This document shows positions 44,301 through 55,100 of a DNA stretch of 64,000 bases, piece after piece. The position numbers and the translations under genes are program-made. The DNA is from NCEH01 sp002257205 (lineage in GTDB: Bacteria > Pseudomonadota > Alphaproteobacteria > Rhizobiales > Xanthobacteraceae). Location: the NCBI RefSeq assembly GCF_043195105.1, contig NZ_JBAFWO010000003.1; one strand, 5' to 3'. The notes under the pieces were generated by a model. It did no database searches. It was not told where the DNA came from and was given only the letters and a program-made list of their open reading frames with translations. Each line of letters starts with the position of its first letter. Within the stretch, counting starts at the first letter, position 1.

Positions 44301-45777
44301 AGAATCTCGCCCACGCAAACGCGTTCGACCGATTTTGCTCCATTCGCGTCAGCAGGAACAAGGTCCGAGGAGGATGACCGGAACGCTCCTCAGGCGTCAG
44401 AAAAACGGAAAGCTGATGGGGTTGAGTCGGCGCCACGGCCCGCCAACCAGACCAGTCGACCACATTCGTCAGTTGCGGCACCTCGCTCCACGGCACGCCC
44501 GCAGCCTGATCCGCCTCAGCCACCACCAGCGCAAACTCGACCGGCTGCGCTCGCTCGCTGGCGACGAAGCCCTTGGCGCTGACGCTCATCGCGGCGGCAG
44601 GAACCAGATCCTTCAACACGCCGATGCAGATCCCTTTCTGCGGGGGGTGAACGGTAATTTGTTCCTCCCCGGAATGGAAGACCACCTCGGCGAAATTCGG
44701 CAATTCCGCCGCAGTCAGGAGCATCTCGACCCTCTGCAGACTCGTCGGCGGCACGCGGCAGGAGGTTTCCACCGCAGTCGGCAACGCCTCGGCCAATACG
44801 ACATTGGGCAGGCGCGGGGTAATAAAGCCCGGCGGCGCCTGCCAGATGCGCATCGCAATAGGCCGATTACCCACCACGTGCCCGCTGCCGGCTCCGTAAG
44901 GACAATAGCGCTCATTGGCAATGATCCGGGATGCTCCCAGAGAAACCGCCGATGATGAGCCGCCCTGGACCTCGAGATGAAGGATCGCGCTGCGCGACAT
45001 GCCGTCAAGCGCCTGCGGCAGACTGAGGGTGATCCAATCCTCTTTCTGGCCGACGACATCGGGTATCGGGATAACCCAGGTTGCATGGGCCTCTGCGGAA
45101 TCGCCAAGATACAAGGCCGCCTTTAATGAACCGCCGGTTTCGCCGCCGGAAAAACGAACCAGGAGATCAATGGCACAAACCCCCTTGGAGGACACAGGCA
45201 GGAGCTGACGGATCGCACTCGCAGCCACATCGACGACCATCGCCGATCCATTGGTCAAACGGTCCGGCGCGACGAACATCCTCTGCCGAACCAGCTTGAC
45301 ACCCGCCTGCTGAATATACGTCTCTAGAGCGGAAAATTTGAGATGCTGAACTTCGAAATCCTTACGGGAGGCAGAAAGTGCGTGAGCCTGCTCAAGCGCA
45401 TACGCAGCCAACGGATTCAAAAAGCCTGAGACTACACCCAGGATTTGAACCAAAATACCGCGCACATCATCGATATCGCCAAGATCAACGACCGCAGCAT
45501 TATTGAAATAATTGCGTAACCTGGCATTTGCCTTTAGTTCTTTAATAAAATTCACGTTCGCAGATTTTTGACTTATCAATGCTACAAACACCGGATTTCG
45601 CGCCACATCCGTACCAATACAGTCAGATAAAACAAGATCCCCATCCGCAGACACAGATGCACTATAAATTGCGAAATGATCTTTCAAATATTTAAATTTA
45701 GCCCAAAAAGCATGCTCCGCTGGCGGAACTGCGATCGCGAGGAGATGATCCTTATTTTGTTTATTCAAGATTTTCAT
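44278..45777 (-). CDS. Protein of unknown function preceding the double glycosyltransferase
   Basis: 499 residues, cytoplasmic by composition, no signal peptide. The N-terminal half is mixed alpha/beta, with a long helix at about 125-150. The middle (about 170-290) is a beta-sandwich-like part (AIDLLVRFSGGETGGSLKAALYL then SAILHLEVQGGS) reminiscent of carbohydrate-binding or lectin folds. The end has further beta strands. I do not recognise the family. The overlap of 23 bases with the GT2-GT4 gene suggests translational coupling and a shared job in polymer assembly. The 5' part is noticeably AT-rich. Confidence 0.6.
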   Translation of the reverse strand: MKILNKQNKDHLLAIAVPPAEHAFWAKFKYLKDHFAIYSASVSADGDLVLSDCIGTDVARNPVFVALISQKSANVNFIKELKANARLRNYFNNAAVVDLGDIDDVRGILVQILGVVSGFLNPLAAYALEQAHALSASRKDFEVQHLKFSALETYIQQAGVKLVRQRMFVAPDRLTNGSAMVVDVAASAIRQLLPVSSKGVCAIDLLVRFSGGETGGSLKAALYLGDSAEAHATWVIPIPDVVGQKEDWITLSLPQALDGMSRSAILHLEVQGGSSSAVSLGASRIIANERYCPYGAGSGHVVGNRPIAMRIWQAPPGFITPRLPNVVLAEALPTAVETSCRVPPTSLQRVEMLLTAAELPNFAEVVFHSGEEQITVHPPQKGICIGVLKDLVPAAAMSVSAKGFVASERAQPVEFALVVAEADQAAGVPWSEVPQLTNVVDWSGWRAVAPTQPHQLSVFLTPEERSGHPPRTLFLLTRMEQNRSNAFAWARFYDVEIER

Positions 45778-46078
45778 GGATTATTACATAATCTTTCGCG
45801 CGCGAACGCGGTTTAATCTAGAATTCCGAATAAAAACAATATCCCACCGCACTGCACACGGCTCAAGCGAAAATTCCGATGAACGACTTTTTTTTTGGCC
45901 TTTAGAGGTTTCAACCCACCTCTCATCGAAAATGTGGCGGGTGATTTTTTGTGCGGTGCAGCAGGCGCCGTCCGCCATCAATCCCTGCCGACACGCGCCG
46001 GCGGCAAAGGGCCGCCTCGATCTTCGCCGGACTCGACGCCCCTTGCCGACCGTGCAATGAAACATTCAACGGGAATGG
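45778..46078. other. AT-rich divergent intergenic region (polysaccharide operon / manC)
   Basis: No supported gene in 301 bases. The left half is AT-rich, with a run of nine T (about 45889-45897). It must hold divergent promoters. No operator was recognised. Confidence 0.5.
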
Positions 46079-47518
46079 ATGGAGCCGTTTGCGATGCGGG
46101 TGCCAGCAAGTAAGATTGTTCCAGTCGTTCTGGCCGGCGGCACCGGTACCCGTCTCTGGCCAATTTCGCGCAACACGCTGCCGAAACAGTTCCTCACCCT
46201 GGTTACCGACAAGACCCTCTACCAGGACACCCTGCTGAGGACCCCACCGGGAGCGGCCTTCCACCCGCCGATCGTCATCACCAATGACGATTTTCGCTTT
46301 TTTGCCCGCCGGCAGGCCAGCGAGGTGGGCATTGATGCCACCGTTGTGCTCGAACCGGCGCGGCGCGACAGCGCCCCCGCCCTGATCGCTGCGGCGGCCA
46401 TGGCCCAGAGGCTGCACGGGGACGACGTGCTTGTTCTGGCTCTCGCGGCCGACCATGTGGTGCTCAAATCCAAGGCATTCCTTGAAGCGGTCGGAAGGGC
46501 GGCGGAGGTCGCGGCCACAGGCAAGATCGTGACGTTCGGCATCGTCCCGGATTCGCCGCGCACGAGTTATGGTTATATCCGCCCCGGCGCGCCGCTTCCA
46601 GCCGGCGGCAATGCGGTGGCGGCGTTCGTGGAGAAACCCGACCGAGAAACCGCTTCTCGCTACATGTCCGAGGGATTTCTCTGGAATTCGGGTAATTTTC
46701 TGTTTCCCGCGGCCCTGATGATCGCCGAAGCCGAGCGTTTCGAGCCGGCGCTGACCGAGGCCGCCCTGAACGCGGTCGCGAGTGCCACCGACGATCTCGG
46801 ATTCATTCGTCTCGGCCGCGAGGCGTTCGAGGCGGCACCTGCAAAATCGATCGATTTCGCGGTGCTTGAACATACCGCCAATGCGGCGGTGGTCGGCGGT
46901 GATTTCGGCTGGTCGGACATCGGCTCGTGGGATGCGGTGCGCGAGATTGGCACGCCGGATCCGGAGGGCAATGTGCTCAAGGGATCGGTTGCGCTGCTAG
47001 ACAGTCACAACTCCTATGTGCGCTCGGACGGTCCGCTCGTAACCGGCATCGGCCTTGAGGGCATGTCGGTGATCGCCACCGAAGATGCGGTGCTGGTCAT
47101 GCCGTCGGATCGCAGCCAGGACGTGAAGGCCCTCGTGGCCTCGCTCAAGTCCGCCAGGATCAATGCCGCCGATGAGCATTTGAAGGTGCATCGGCCCTGG
47201 GGCACCTATCAGACCATCTGTCGCGGCGAGCGCTTCCATGTGAAGAAGATCGTAGTCGAGCCGGGCGCCAAGCTCTCCTTGCAAAAGCACCATCATCGCG
47301 CCGAACATTGGGTTGTCGTGCGCGGCACGGCAGAAGTTACGGTGGACGACCGGACCTTCACCGTGCGCGAGAATGAATCCACTTATATTCCCCAGGGCGG
47401 CGTGCACCGTCTGGCCAATCCCGGCCGGATCGATCTGGAATTGATCGAAGTACAGACCGGCTCCTATCTCGGCGAAGATGATATCGTTCGCATCGAGGAT
47501 ATTTATCATCGCGCATGA
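46079..47518 (+). CDS. manC: Mannose-1-phosphate guanylyltransferase / mannose-6-phosphate isomerase
   Basis: Two-domain type II enzyme of 479 residues that makes GDP-mannose. The N-terminal nucleotidyltransferase has the pyrophosphorylase signature LAGGTGTRLWPISRN and the FVEKPD motif. The C-terminal cupin domain (about 380-470), with QKHHHRAEHWVVVRGTAEVT and the metal-ligand pattern, is the isomerase part. The ATG at 46079 is kept. The one at 46094 is equally possible. It lies 141 bases before rfbC on the same strand and supplies mannose (or GDP-rhamnose/fucose precursors) to the cluster. Confidence 0.95.
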   Translation: MEPFAMRVPASKIVPVVLAGGTGTRLWPISRNTLPKQFLTLVTDKTLYQDTLLRTPPGAAFHPPIVITNDDFRFFARRQASEVGIDATVVLEPARRDSAPALIAAAAMAQRLHGDDVLVLALAADHVVLKSKAFLEAVGRAAEVAATGKIVTFGIVPDSPRTSYGYIRPGAPLPAGGNAVAAFVEKPDRETASRYMSEGFLWNSGNFLFPAALMIAEAERFEPALTEAALNAVASATDDLGFIRLGREAFEAAPAKSIDFAVLEHTANAAVVGGDFGWSDIGSWDAVREIGTPDPEGNVLKGSVALLDSHNSYVRSDGPLVTGIGLEGMSVIATEDAVLVMPSDRSQDVKALVASLKSARINAADEHLKVHRPWGTYQTICRGERFHVKKIVVEPGAKLSLQKHHHRAEHWVVVRGTAEVTVDDRTFTVRENESTYIPQGGVHRLANPGRIDLELIEVQTGSYLGEDDIVRIEDIYHRA

Positions 47519-47659
47519 TGCATTGCTGCGTGCATCGGGGCCGGATCATCCTTGCTGAAAGCCCGGCCCACCCTGAAAATGCTGCGTCTGCTCATTGACC
47601 TTGCGAGGGGGCGAGGCTAGCTTCCCGTCACATTTTTGCAACGGGGCAACGCGCGTCCA

Positions 47660-48217
47660 ATGACGTCTTTCACACCACTGGCGATCCCCGAAGTTATGCT
47701 GATTATTCCGCCCCGGTTCAACGACCCGCGCGGTCATTTCAGCGAAACCTATGTCGAGGCCCGATATCACGCGAACGGTATTTCCGCCCGTTTCGTCCAG
47801 GACAATGAGTCCGTATCGGTTCCCGTCGGGACGATCCGTGGCCTGCACTTCCAGATTGAGCCATTCGCCCAGGCCAAGCTGATGCGTGTTCTGGCCGGTG
47901 CGGTGTTCGACGTGGCGGTGGATATCCGCAAGGGCTCGCCGACCTACGGCCACTGGGTGGGCGCCACGCTGACCGAGGCAAACCGCGAGCAATTGTTCAT
48001 CCCGCGCGGTTTCGCGCACGCCTTCTGTACAATAGAGCCGAATACCAAGGTGGCCTATAAGGTGGACGGTGTGTATTCGCGCGACAGCGAAGGCGGCATA
48101 GCGTGGGATGATCCTGATCTCGCGATCGAATGGCCGGTCAAGGACGCCTTGCTGTCCGACAAGGATCGCGAATGGCCGCGTCTGAAGGATTATGATAGCC
48201 CGTTCACCTACGCGTGA
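47660..48217 (+). CDS. rfbC: dTDP-4-dehydrorhamnose 3,5-epimerase
   Basis: Third enzyme of the dTDP-L-rhamnose pathway. The 185-residue cupin shows DPRGHFSETY, FVQDNESVSVPVGTIRGLHFQ with the catalytic His, and FIPRGFAHAFCT. The ATG at 47660 matches the family N-terminus. It is the first of four genes in the order rfbC-rfbB-rfbD-rfbA. Confidence 0.96.
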   Translation: MTSFTPLAIPEVMLIIPPRFNDPRGHFSETYVEARYHANGISARFVQDNESVSVPVGTIRGLHFQIEPFAQAKLMRVLAGAVFDVAVDIRKGSPTYGHWVGATLTEANREQLFIPRGFAHAFCTIEPNTKVAYKVDGVYSRDSEGGIAWDDPDLAIEWPVKDALLSDKDREWPRLKDYDSPFTYA

Positions 48218-48235
48218 CGGCACGACGGGGCGAAA

Positions 48236-49294
48236 ATGGCACAACGCATTCTTGTTACCGGCGGGGCAGGCTTCATCGGTTCCGCTCTGGTGCGCTATCT
48301 CATCGCATCCACGTCCGCGGATGTGCTGACCTATGACAGCCTGACCTATGCGGGGACGCTGACCTCCCTGGCGCCGGTGATGGATAATCCGCGCCATAGC
48401 TTCGTGCAGGCGGACATTTGCGATGCCGCGGCGTTCCAGGCGGCGCTTGAAACCTTCCGCCCCGACCGCATCATGCATCTTGCGGCCGAAAGCCATGTGG
48501 ACCGCTCGATCGACGGGCCTTCGGCCTTCATCACCACCAATGTCATCGGCACCTATACGCTGCTCCAGGAGGCCCTGCGCTATTGGCGCGGGCTGGAGGG
48601 CGCGGCGCGCGATGGCTTCCGCTTCCAGCACATTTCCACCGACGAGGTGTTCGGTAGCCTCGGTGCCGAGGGCTTCTTCCGCGAGGAGACGCCGTACCAG
48701 CCCAATTCGCCCTATTCGGCCTCCAAGGCATCGTCGGACCATCTGGTGCGGGCGTGGCATCACACCTATGGCCTGCCGGTGGTGATGTCCAACTGCTCCA
48801 ATAATTACGGGCCGTACCACTTCCCGGAAAAGCTGATCCCGCTCATCATCCTCAATGCGCTGGAGGGCCTGCCGCTGCCAGTCTATGGCGCGGGCGAGAA
48901 TGTGCGCGACTGGCTGTTCGTGGAGGATCATGCCGAGGCGCTCCATCTGATCGGCTCCAAGGGCCGGATCGGCGAGAGCTATAATGTGGGCGGCGCCAAC
49001 GAGCGGCGGAACATCGATGTTGTGCGCACCATCTGCGCCATTCTCGACGACATCCGCCCGGACGCCCGCATCGGCAGGCGCGAGGATCTGATCCGCTTCG
49101 TCACCGACCGGCCGGGCCACGACGCGCGCTATGCCATTGATTTTTCCAAGCTAAACGCCGAATTGGGCTGGTCCCCGCGCGAGACTTTTGAAACCGGCCT
49201 GCGCAAGACCATCGAATGGTATCTCGCAAATCCCGGCTGGTGGGAGCCGCTGCGCACCCGATATGCCGGCCAAAGGCTGGGGCTCGCTTCCTGA
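48236..49294 (+). CDS. rfbB: dTDP-glucose 4,6-dehydratase
   Basis: NAD-dependent extended SDR of 352 residues that converts dTDP-glucose to the 4-keto-6-deoxy sugar. Motifs are GGAGFIGSALVRY, HLAAESHVDRSIDGP, STDEVFGSLG with catalytic Thr-Asp-Glu, and YSASKASSDHLVRA with Tyr and Lys. It begins 18 bases after rfbC. Its stop overlaps the rfbD start by one base. Confidence 0.96.
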   Translation: MAQRILVTGGAGFIGSALVRYLIASTSADVLTYDSLTYAGTLTSLAPVMDNPRHSFVQADICDAAAFQAALETFRPDRIMHLAAESHVDRSIDGPSAFITTNVIGTYTLLQEALRYWRGLEGAARDGFRFQHISTDEVFGSLGAEGFFREETPYQPNSPYSASKASSDHLVRAWHHTYGLPVVMSNCSNNYGPYHFPEKLIPLIILNALEGLPLPVYGAGENVRDWLFVEDHAEALHLIGSKGRIGESYNVGGANERRNIDVVRTICAILDDIRPDARIGRREDLIRFVTDRPGHDARYAIDFSKLNAELGWSPRETFETGLRKTIEWYLANPGWWEPLRTRYAGQRLGLAS

Positions 49295-50187
49295 TGCGCA
49301 TCGTCCTGTTTGGCGCCAAGGGCCAGGTCGGCCAGGAACTCACCGCTCTCGCGGCCGCGCGCGGCGTCGATCTTGTCGCCTTCGAGCGCGCGCAGGTGGA
49401 CATCTGCGATCCTGCTGCCGTCGCCCGCGCGCTGGAAGCCAAGCGCCCGGACCTGGTGGTGAACGCTGCCGCCTATACCGCCGTGGACAAGGCGGAGAAG
49501 GAAGCGGAACTCGCCACCCGCGCCAATGCGCAGGCCCCCGGCCTGCTGGCCGAGCGCTGCGCGCGCTATGGCACCCCGCTGGTCCACATCTCCACCGACT
49601 ATGTGTTCGACGGCACCAAAAAGGGCGCCTATGTGGAGAGCGATCCGATCGCCCCCCTCGGGATCTACGGACGCACCAAGGCGGCCGGCGAAGCCGCGGT
49701 GCGGGCGCAGAACGAGCGCCATCTGATCCTGCGCACCTCCTGGGTGTACGGACAGTATGGCGCCAATTTCCTCAAGACCATGCTGCGCCTTGCCAGCGAG
49801 CGCGACCGCCTCACCATCGTCGCCGACCAGCACGGCTGCCCCACCGCCACGCGCGACATCGCGGAAGGCATCCTGTCGGCCGCCGAGGCCATCGCGGGCG
49901 GGACGGCGCGCTGGGGCACCTATAATCTGGCGGGCAACGGCGCCACCACCTGGCACGGCTTCGCCAGCGAAATCGTCGCGCAAGCGGCCCGCCATACCGG
50001 CCGCACGCCAGACGTCGCGCCCATCACCACCGCCGATTATCCCACCCCCGCCCGGCGGCCCGCCAATTCGGAACTGGATTCCAGCCTGTTCGAACGCACG
50101 TTCGGCTATCGCGCGCCGCCCTGGCGCTCGCGCGTGGCCGAAGTGGTGGACGGACTGCTCGCATCGACGCTCAAGGAGCCCACGTGA
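49294..50187 (+). CDS. rfbD: dTDP-4-dehydrorhamnose reductase
   Basis: Final reductase of the pathway, giving dTDP-L-rhamnose. The 297 residues begin MRIVLFGAKGQVGQEL. STDYVFDG and YGRTKAAGE (catalytic Tyr and Lys) follow. LRTSWVYGQYGANF is also typical. TGATG couples it to rfbB, and GTGA couples it to rfbA. Confidence 0.96.
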   Translation: MRIVLFGAKGQVGQELTALAAARGVDLVAFERAQVDICDPAAVARALEAKRPDLVVNAAAYTAVDKAEKEAELATRANAQAPGLLAERCARYGTPLVHISTDYVFDGTKKGAYVESDPIAPLGIYGRTKAAGEAAVRAQNERHLILRTSWVYGQYGANFLKTMLRLASERDRLTIVADQHGCPTATRDIAEGILSAAEAIAGGTARWGTYNLAGNGATTWHGFASEIVAQAARHTGRTPDVAPITTADYPTPARRPANSELDSSLFERTFGYRAPPWRSRVAEVVDGLLASTLKEPT

Positions 50188-51056
50188 AAGGCATCATCCT
50201 CGCCGGAGGATCCGGCACCCGGCTGCATCCCATCACCCTCGTGGTCTCCAAACAGCTGCTGCCGGTCTACGACAAGCCGATGATCTATTATCCCCTGTGC
50301 ACGCTCATGTCGGCGGGCATCCGGGACATACTCATCATCACCACGCCCCAAGACAGCGCGCTGTTTCAGGCGCTGCTGAAGGACGGCAGCCAGTTCGGCA
50401 TCAAGATCACCTATGCCGTACAGGATCAACCGCGGGGCCTCGCCGATGCTTTCATCGTCGGCCGCGATTTCATCGGCGACGAGCGCGTGGCGCTGGTTCT
50501 TGGCGACAATCTGTTCTTCGGCCACGGCCTGCCCGAACTGCTCCAGGACGCCGTTTCCCGGACCGACGGCGCGACCGTATTCGGCTATCCGGTGAATGAT
50601 CCCGAGCGCTACGGCGTCGCCGAGATCGACGCCACCGGGCGGGTGATCTCGCTGGAGGAAAAGCCGGCGGTGCCGCGCTCCAACCTCGCGGTGACGGGTC
50701 TCTATTTCTACGATAACCGCGTGGTGGACATCGCCGCCAATCTCAAACCCTCGCCGCGCGGCGAGATTGAGATTACCGACGTCAACCGCGCCTATATGGA
50801 CCTCGGCGCGCTGCACGTCAGCCTGATGGGCCGCGGCTTCGCCTGGCTCGACACGGGCACGCCGGATTCCCTCGTGGAAGCCGCGCAATTCGTGCAGATC
50901 CTGGAAAAACGCCAGGGCCTGAAGATCTGCGCGCCCGAGGAGGTCGCGTACCGGGCCGGCTTCATCAATGCCGATGCATTGCGGGCCCAGGGCAAGGCGC
51001 GGGCGAAATCGGCCTATGGTGCCTATCTGCTCCGCCTCGTCGACGAAGATATCTGA
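50184..51056 (+). CDS. rfbA: Glucose-1-phosphate thymidylyltransferase
   Basis: First enzyme of the dTDP-rhamnose pathway. The 290 residues begin KGIILAGGSGTRLHPIT. The product-side motif VLGDNLFFGHGL and the EEKPAVPRS sugar-binding block are clear. The start is a GTG (50184) overlapping the rfbD stop by four bases, with AAGGAG upstream. Confidence 0.96.
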   Translation: MKGIILAGGSGTRLHPITLVVSKQLLPVYDKPMIYYPLCTLMSAGIRDILIITTPQDSALFQALLKDGSQFGIKITYAVQDQPRGLADAFIVGRDFIGDERVALVLGDNLFFGHGLPELLQDAVSRTDGATVFGYPVNDPERYGVAEIDATGRVISLEEKPAVPRSNLAVTGLYFYDNRVVDIAANLKPSPRGEIEITDVNRAYMDLGALHVSLMGRGFAWLDTGTPDSLVEAAQFVQILEKRQGLKICAPEEVAYRAGFINADALRAQGKARAKSAYGAYLLRLVDEDI

Positions 51057-51273
51057 GCCGCGCCGGCGGCGGTCCCCTGCCCTTTTGGTTTGATCTGGCG
51101 CATGGTCGCTCCCCGCCGGCCCTGTCACATCTCGTCGATGATGCGGCGCAGCAGTAGCGCGCTGCCTTCACATGAATTACAGTGGAACACGATATCCCAC
51201 AGTGAGACTGGGTTAAACGCGCGTTCAGCGTGGATTTCCCGCTCCGTTCCGCCTTCCTCCTGACTGGCCGACC

Positions 51274-52047
51274 ATGAGCAATTTCAACGAAGAAACGGTG
51301 AAGAGCGTCCACCACTGGACCCACAATCTGTTCACCTTCACCACCACGCGCGACCCCGGTTTCCGCTTCCTGAACGGTCAGTTCGCCATGATCGGCCTGA
51401 TGGTGGAAGGCAAGCCGCTGCTGCGGGCCTATTCCATGGCCAGCGCCAATTATGAGGAAGACCTCCAGTTCTTCTCCATCAAGGTGCAGAACGGCCCGCT
51501 CACCTCGCGCCTCCAGCATCTCAAGATCGGCGACAAGATCCTGGTCGGCCGCAAAGCCACGGGCACGCTGATCCAGGACAATCTGCTGCCAGGCAAAAAT
51601 CTGTATCTGCTCTCCACCGGCACCGGCCTTGCGCCCTTCCTCTCGGTGGTGAAAGACCCTGACGCCTATGAGCGGTTCGAGAAGATCGTCCTCATCCACG
51701 GCTGCCGCACCGTGGCCGAGCTGGCCTATGACGATTATCTCACCAAGGAGCTGCCGGAGAATGAATTCATCGGCGACGAGGTGAAGGCCAAGCTGATCTA
51801 TTACCCGACCGTCACCCGCGAGCCGTTCCGTCACCAGGGCCGCATCACCTCCTTGATCGAGAACGGGCAATTGTTCGCCGACATCGGCCTGCCGCCCATC
51901 GACCCGCAGAACGACCGGCTGATGCTCTGCGGCAGCCCGGCGATGCTCAAGGATCTGGTTCAACTTCTGGAATCGCGCGGCTTCCAGGAAGGCAGCCAGT
52001 CGCAGCCGGGCCATTATGTGATCGAGAAGGCGTTCGTCGAGCGCTGA
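51274..52047 (+). CDS. fpr: Ferredoxin-NADP+ reductase (subclass I, bacterial type)
   Basis: Flavoenzyme of 257 residues moving electrons between NADPH and ferredoxin or flavodoxin, important in oxidative stress and iron-sulfur work. The FAD motif RAYSMAS is present, then the NADP-binding STGTGLAPFLSV and the C-terminal YVIEKAFVER, which is the family ending in bacterial FPRs (aromatic residue pulled inward, then VER). It is monocistronic. The 217 bases upstream may hold its redox-linked promoter, but no SoxR-like box was clear. Confidence 0.93.
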   Translation: MSNFNEETVKSVHHWTHNLFTFTTTRDPGFRFLNGQFAMIGLMVEGKPLLRAYSMASANYEEDLQFFSIKVQNGPLTSRLQHLKIGDKILVGRKATGTLIQDNLLPGKNLYLLSTGTGLAPFLSVVKDPDAYERFEKIVLIHGCRTVAELAYDDYLTKELPENEFIGDEVKAKLIYYPTVTREPFRHQGRITSLIENGQLFADIGLPPIDPQNDRLMLCGSPAMLKDLVQLLESRGFQEGSQSQPGHYVIEKAFVER

Positions 52048-52197
52048 AACCGGTCGCGACGCACGCCCTCTTCGGCGACTGTGGCCTTGTGGCAACAGCT
52101 ATTCGGTTTCGGAAGCGCGTAGTCACCTATATGATACCGCTCGCTTGTGTGCGCATGTGAAAAGCTGCAACTTCCCCATGGGTTGGGGAGGGTGGCA

Positions 52198-55100
52198 ATG
52201 CTCAGTTTCTTGACTGTGGCGGACGATCGCAAAAGCATCGATGCAGATCCCGCCGGGACGTCGCGACCGGGCCAGCGGCTGTCACGCGTCACGGGGCTCG
52301 CCGGCGCCCTGATGGCCGGCGCAGCGGCGACCGGTCTCTCGCTGGTCTCCGTCACCCCGGCGACCGCGCAGAACGTATGCCTCACCCCGGCCTGCATCGC
52401 CGCGCAGAGTAGCGGCCAAATTGGCGCGCTTTCGGCTTTCTCGACCTTGCTTAACACGGCGGAAAGCCAAGCCTTCCTGCAAGCTGTGATGGCAAAAGAT
52501 GTCGAGATCTACTTCAGCTCGACCTATGATCAGAAGAATCTCGCGGTGCAGAATTCCATCGACGCCTTCGTGCCGAACGGCGTTTCCGCGAACGTGTGGA
52601 ACATGGTGAATACGCCGCTCGGCCCCACCATGGCGCAGAACGCGACCAACAATCAGTTGCCCGCCAGTGTCGGCAACCTGCTCAATGTGGTGCTGAACGA
52701 TACGCTGCAGGTCGGCCCACTAAAAAGCGCATATGCCGCTACCAATATCTACGGCATCGCCTATCAATATAACGTTCCCGGAAGCGTCGGCGACCCGCGC
52801 CCCTTCCTGACCTCGCCGAGCATAGCGGCAAACCCCTGGACGACGGGCCAGGCGGACGCCAATTCGCTCACCGGCCCGGCCTCTCAGGCCCAGCAATGGA
52901 TCGACAACACCGCCTCCCCCGCCTTTCCCAGCGGCCATTCCTCCGCCGGGAACAGCACGGCGCTGACCTACGCCTGGATGATGCCGGAACAATATCAGGC
53001 CCTGCTGGTAGCCGCTCAGGAATTCGGGCTCAGCCGCAACATCCTGGGCGTGCATTACCCCACCGATGTGATCGGCGGGCGCATCGCGGCGATGTATAAT
53101 CTGGTGCAATTGCTCGCCAACAATCCCGACTATTCCAGCAATTTCTTCGAGGTCGCGACCGCCGCATCGGCGGAGCTGCACGTCCAGCTCGGCAGCGCGC
53201 TCGCAGTGCCCTATGCCGGTTGCGCCGGAAACGTGGCGAGCTGCATCGCGGGAGGGATGTTCCCCAGCGCCGCCGCCTTCAGCGAGGCCCGCCAGCAATA
53301 TATCTCCTCCATCACCTACGACCTGCCTTCCGTCGGCTCCACCACCGACGCGCCGATCGTTCCGGTGAATGCCGAATTGCTGATCTCCACCCGTTTTCCC
53401 TATCTGTCGCAGGACCAGTGGCGCGACGTGCTTGCGACCACGGAACTGCCCTCCGGCGCGCCGCTGGACGACCACCAGACCGGCTGGGCGCGACTTGATT
53501 TGTATTCCGCAGCCGGCGGCTACGGCGCCTTCAACCAGAACGTGACCGTCACCATGAATGCCGCGGCCGGCGGCTATAACGCCATCGACGTGTGGAGCAA
53601 CGACATTTCCGGCACGGGCGGGCTCACCAAGCTCGGCACCGGAACGCTCGTGCTCGCGGGCACCGACACCTATACCGGCGGCACCGTGGTGGGCGGCGGC
53701 ACGCTCGCCGTCACCGGCTCCATCATTGGCGATCTCTCCATTCTGGCGGGCGCGAATTTCGTGAGCGCGGGTGGCTATAGCGTCGCGGCGAATGCGCAAT
53801 TGCTCAATTCCGGCACCTTCACCTCGGTAAATGCGCCGCTGTCCAGCAGCGGCACATTGATCAATGGCGGCGCCCTCGACAGCGCCGTGATCAATTCCGG
53901 CACCATGGCCAACCTCGCCGGCGGCACGGTCACGGGCGCGATCACGAACAGTGGCGTGCTGACCAATAACGGCACCGTCAAGGGCGACGTCACCAACACC
54001 GGAACCTTCAAGGGCACCGGCGTGCTCAACGGCGCCCTGGCCAATTCCGGCATCGTGGCGCCGGGCAATTCCATCGGCACCCTCACAGTCAACGGCGCCG
54101 TCAGCTTTTCCGCCGGCTCCACCTATCAGGCGGAGATCGGCGCGCCGGGCCAGAGCGACCTGATCGCCGCCACCGGGCCGATCACCATTTCCGGCGCCGC
54201 GCTCACCATCATCGCGGGAGTCGGGGCGACACCGCAGCTCGCCAGCTACACGCTGCTCACCTCGGGCGCGGGCATCACCGGCGCCTTCGCCAGCGTCAAC
54301 GACCCGTTCGGTACGGCCTATCCGTTCCTGGACCTGACGACCACGCTCTCCGGCAACGCGCTCAGCCTGAACGTGGTGGCCGATGCCACCGCCCTCGCCA
54401 CCGCCGGCCGCACGCCCAATGAGCGCGCGGTGGGTGTCGCGCTCGGCGCGCTGCCCGCTTCCAACAGCGTGCTGCAAGCCGTGGTCGGGCTGAACGGCGC
54501 CACCGCGCCGGCCGCGTTCGACGCCCTCTCGGGACAGATCTACGCCTCCGCCGCGACGGTGTTGCAGCAGCAATCCCTCTATCTGCGCGAGGCGATCGGC
54601 GGGCGCCAGCGGCAAGCCTCCGGCAGTGCAATGCAGGCGGGGCCTCAGACTTCCCAGCTCGCGCCCGGCCTTGCCGCCACCGCATGGCTCCAGGGTTATG
54701 GCGCCTGGGGCAGCACCGACGCCAGCGCCAATACCGCCGGCCTCTCACGCTCCATCGGCGGCGTCATCGCCGGCATCGATACGCCGGTGGGCGACGCCTG
54801 GCGCCTCGGCATCGCCGGCGGCTACAGCCAATCCACCTATGATGTGGATGCCCTCTCCTCCTCCGGCACCAGCGACAATTACGACCTCGCCGCCTATGCC
54901 AGCACCCGCTTCAGCGACATCGACCTGCGGCTCGGCGCCGCCTATGGCTGGCACGATCTGTCCACCAGCCGCACAGTGCTGTTTCCCGGCTTCCTGAACG
55001 GCCTTTCTTCCGACAGCAAGGCCGGCACCACGCAGGTGTTCGGCGAGATCGCACGGGGGTTTGCCGCTGGCGCCACCCAGTTCGAGCCCTTCGCTGGCCT

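Noticed and set aside
52720..54615. 631-residue minus-strand open frame inside the autotransporter gene
   Set aside because: Antisense shadow. The plus strand encodes all phosphatase, repeat and barrel motifs.
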